Assembly: GCA_015657535.1 (NCBI GenBank)
Contig: JADHZB010000963.1
Coordinates: forward strand, 10,317-74,316
Direction of reading: 5' to 3'
Source of the DNA: Nephromyces sp. MM_2019
Taxonomy: Eukaryota; Apicomplexa; Aconoidasida; Nephromycida
DNA: 64,000 nt
This document shows positions 62,201 through 64,000 of the stretch, in pieces (the first letter of the stretch is position 1; each line of letters begins with the position of its first letter). A model generated the notes under the pieces. That model saw only the letters and a program-made list of their open reading frames with translations. It made no database searches and was not told the DNA's origin. Position numbers and translations under genes: made by a program.

Positions 62201-62492
62201 ATCAGCTTACCAAGCACACCTGAAATGCAAGTTTATCTCATTTCACACCAATGTGTCTGTTTCTTCGTTTTTCTGTTGACTATGTACAGCATCCAGCACC
62301 TATTTAGCTGTATTAGTTCTGCATAGAAAATTAAAAGATTTTTTTGAGAAAATTGCAGGATTTTCTTGCGGTGGCTCCGGTGTAGCGCGGAGCATTATTT
62401 TTAATAACCTACTTTGAATCGCTTTTATTCCCAATTTATTTAATTCATTTGCTGAGTGGCGAGGCTACGCGGAGGTATCGAATTCGCCCCAG
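59216..62492. other. Region probably holding unresolved 5' exons of the RRM gene
   Basis: AT-rich with many stops. Two minus-strand exon-like stretches stand out. 61152-61104 encodes ILGLVKSICPQVIACK with a perfect GTAAGT donor and resembles helix 1/strand 2 of an RRM. About 60538-60497 encodes IPKVKIACCLQSK after a CTTCAG acceptor. No phase-consistent chain to the exon at 59215 was found. Otherwise nothing is supported. Confidence 0.3.
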
Positions 62493-63977
62493 CTAATTTC
62501 TGCCTGGCCTATGCAACAGCACAGCCTGCAAGCTTTTATCAGCGAGGTCAGCGAAACAAAATAGTATGCCAGCAGCAACAAAACTTCCTGCCAAAGCTGC
62601 ACGTCGGAAATCTAGGCAAGATCGTAACGCCCTTAATTCAGCTTCTTGTCCTATTGCTGCTGTCTAATCAAATGCTTAGATCACCAGCATAGCACTACGC
62701 TTTGGTAACAGCCCAGAAGATGATTCAGCATTTATGTCCTTGAAAATTTCGCTTGGAATTTTCCGTAGCTCATTGCTTCCGTCTAGAAGCAGATACGCTT
62801 TAAGACACTCAATAGCAGAAATAAAAAGCAATGACCACACAATTCAAGCGATGGGCTATCGGGCAGCGCGCTCTTTCACACATTTTACATCATTGAGCTT
62901 TTTATTATGTTACATATATTAGCTTCATGTGAATTAGCGAACTGGTTATCAATTCCTCAGTCACTTAAAGTCGTGTTTAAATACCTATATATGCACTTCA
63001 ATGGCAGACAAGTAGCACTTTCCACTCAGGTGGAATTCCCAGTGTTTTGAGCATGCAGTAAAGCGTTGCTCCAAGGGTTTCAGTAGTGGGGCAAACAGTG
63101 CGACATGGGTATGCTTCTTGATATCATATGCTCGAACTATAGATGACCGAACATTGAGCTTTAGTAATTTTTTTTTTGTATCATCTACTTACTAAAAAAC
63201 GTATCCTATAAAGTCAACTTGCAAAAAAAATAATTTAAGCGCGCCTTTTCAGAAGGCTCCTACGTGAATAGCGTGCGCTTCTTCAGATTTTTAGCATATT
63301 ATGGTGAGCAAGTATGCTATTTTATCTCAATAACTTATAAGCATATTTAGTATCATTGTATAAGCGAGAAACTAGAACTGTAAATTCTCATAGCATCTTT
63401 ATTGTTACTCGATGAAAAATACTAGTAGGCTGAACTACGCTATTTCAAAAATATTTCCCTTGTAATGAAACTGCTTTATCAAAAGAGGGATATGCTGTTT
63501 TTTATTCTGGTTTTCGTGATACTACAGAGGAAAAATATTCTTCCTTCTTGATCTGCACATTTGAACATACCAGCAGAACATGCTCTGGCTTTTCCGCTGT
63601 CCAAGCTTGTGCTCTTACATAAGCTGGACAATATGAATATCCAAGCAACGAAAAAATGTAGGAAATCTGTTTTATCTTATATATTTGTGCGTAAACAAAT
63701 TGCTGCGCTACCAGCGGAGATTATCATATTTTTAACTAAATAATGTATCTGATACAGAGGGGCTAAGATTTACAAAATAGGACAACCTTCAATGTACTGG
63801 TGCATTTTCAGCAAATTCTCAAGTCATCAAATAACGTGGTGTGTAAGTCCACTCGCATGATTGGCCCGAAGAATTCATATTCAGTTTCCGTGTTGCAATG
63901 GAGGATGCAGATTTAACCCATGCATCATTGGATGTGGTGCATCTCACAAGTATTTTATGCAAAGACTCCCAGATATC
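62493..63977 (-). CDS. Unidentified multi-exon gene, 5' part beyond the window (tentative)
   Basis: Minus-strand exon-like pieces share protein-like composition and plausible splice sites. 63977-63853 starts after ATTTCAG with DIWESLHKILVRCTTSNDAW. 63623-63571 encodes YVRAQAWTAEKPEHVLL. About 63118-63020 includes TLGATLYCMLKTLGIPPEW. 62807-62699 includes AYLLLDGSNELRKIPSEIF. 62650-62493 includes EAELRALRSCLDFRRAALAG and ends at a stop. The last two join in phase across a 47-nt intron with GTAGTG and CAATAG ends. The final exon has a hydrophobic segment (GSFVAAGILFCFADL). Other joins were not phase-consistent by eye, so exons are missing or misplaced. I do not recognise the protein. Confidence 0.4.
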
Positions 63978-64000
63978 CTGAAATATGATGCGTCATGCTG

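Noticed and set aside
62651..62698. A 21-nt intron GTGATC...TTGATTAG between the last two exons of the edge gene
   Set aside because: A 47-nt intron with donor GTAGTG and acceptor CAATAG gives an equally in-phase join with a more ordinary size.
1..64000. tRNA, rRNA, snRNA, CRISPR or transposon signatures
   Set aside because: A by-eye search for T-arm motifs such as GGTTCGAATCC, long inverted or direct terminal repeats, and transposase or reverse-transcriptase motifs found nothing convincing.

Overview
The window is eukaryotic nuclear DNA from what looks like an apicomplexan with intron-rich, widely spaced genes. The grounds are: GT-AG introns in every convincing gene; an AP2 domain of the ApiAP2 type; a seven-segment rhomboid (ROM-like) protease; and AT-rich introns full of GT, CA and pyrimidine low-complexity sequence. 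A complete six-exon gene for a PuuE-type allantoinase is present. Purine-ring degradation is absent from the well-studied apicomplexans but is reported for the tunicate-associated haematozoans Nephromyces and Cardiosporidium, so that branch is the best guess. This is an inference and was not tested by any search.

Layout: 1-3863 is gene-free low-complexity DNA. 3864-6503 (+) is a three-KH RNA-binding protein. 6504-11092 has no supported gene, only minisatellite-like repeats after the KH gene. 11093-13612 (-) is a divergent FKBP with an N-terminal extension. 17643-about 22998 (-) is a coiled-coil protein ending in a PUB domain. 23000-25999 is a repeat-bearing divergent intergenic region. 26000-32309 (+) is the nine-exon rhomboid protease, followed at once by a GT/CT microsatellite holding a 50-N assembly gap. 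32310-36651 has only coding-like scraps. 36652-39309 (-) is an unrecognised single-pass membrane protein. 39310-43271 holds uncertain ORFs and a degenerate repeat array. 43272-50100 (+) is the allantoinase. 53564-54898 (+) is the AP2-domain protein. 58018-59215 (-) is the 3' part of a TIA-1/PUB1-like RRM gene with a likely GC-AG intron. 62493 to about 63977 (-) carries exon-like pieces of an unidentified gene that runs off the right edge.

The genes do not form a pathway. They are housekeeping and parasite genes in mixed orientation: RNA binding (KH, RRM), protein folding (FKBP), a probable p97/ubiquitin adaptor (PUB), intramembrane proteolysis (rhomboid), transcription (AP2) and purine catabolism (allantoinase). 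Exon joins were worked out by eye from splice consensus, phase agreement and family alignment. They are most secure for the KH, rhomboid and allantoinase genes, and good for the core of FKBP, PUB and AP2. No tRNA, rRNA, CRISPR array or recognisable transposon was seen.
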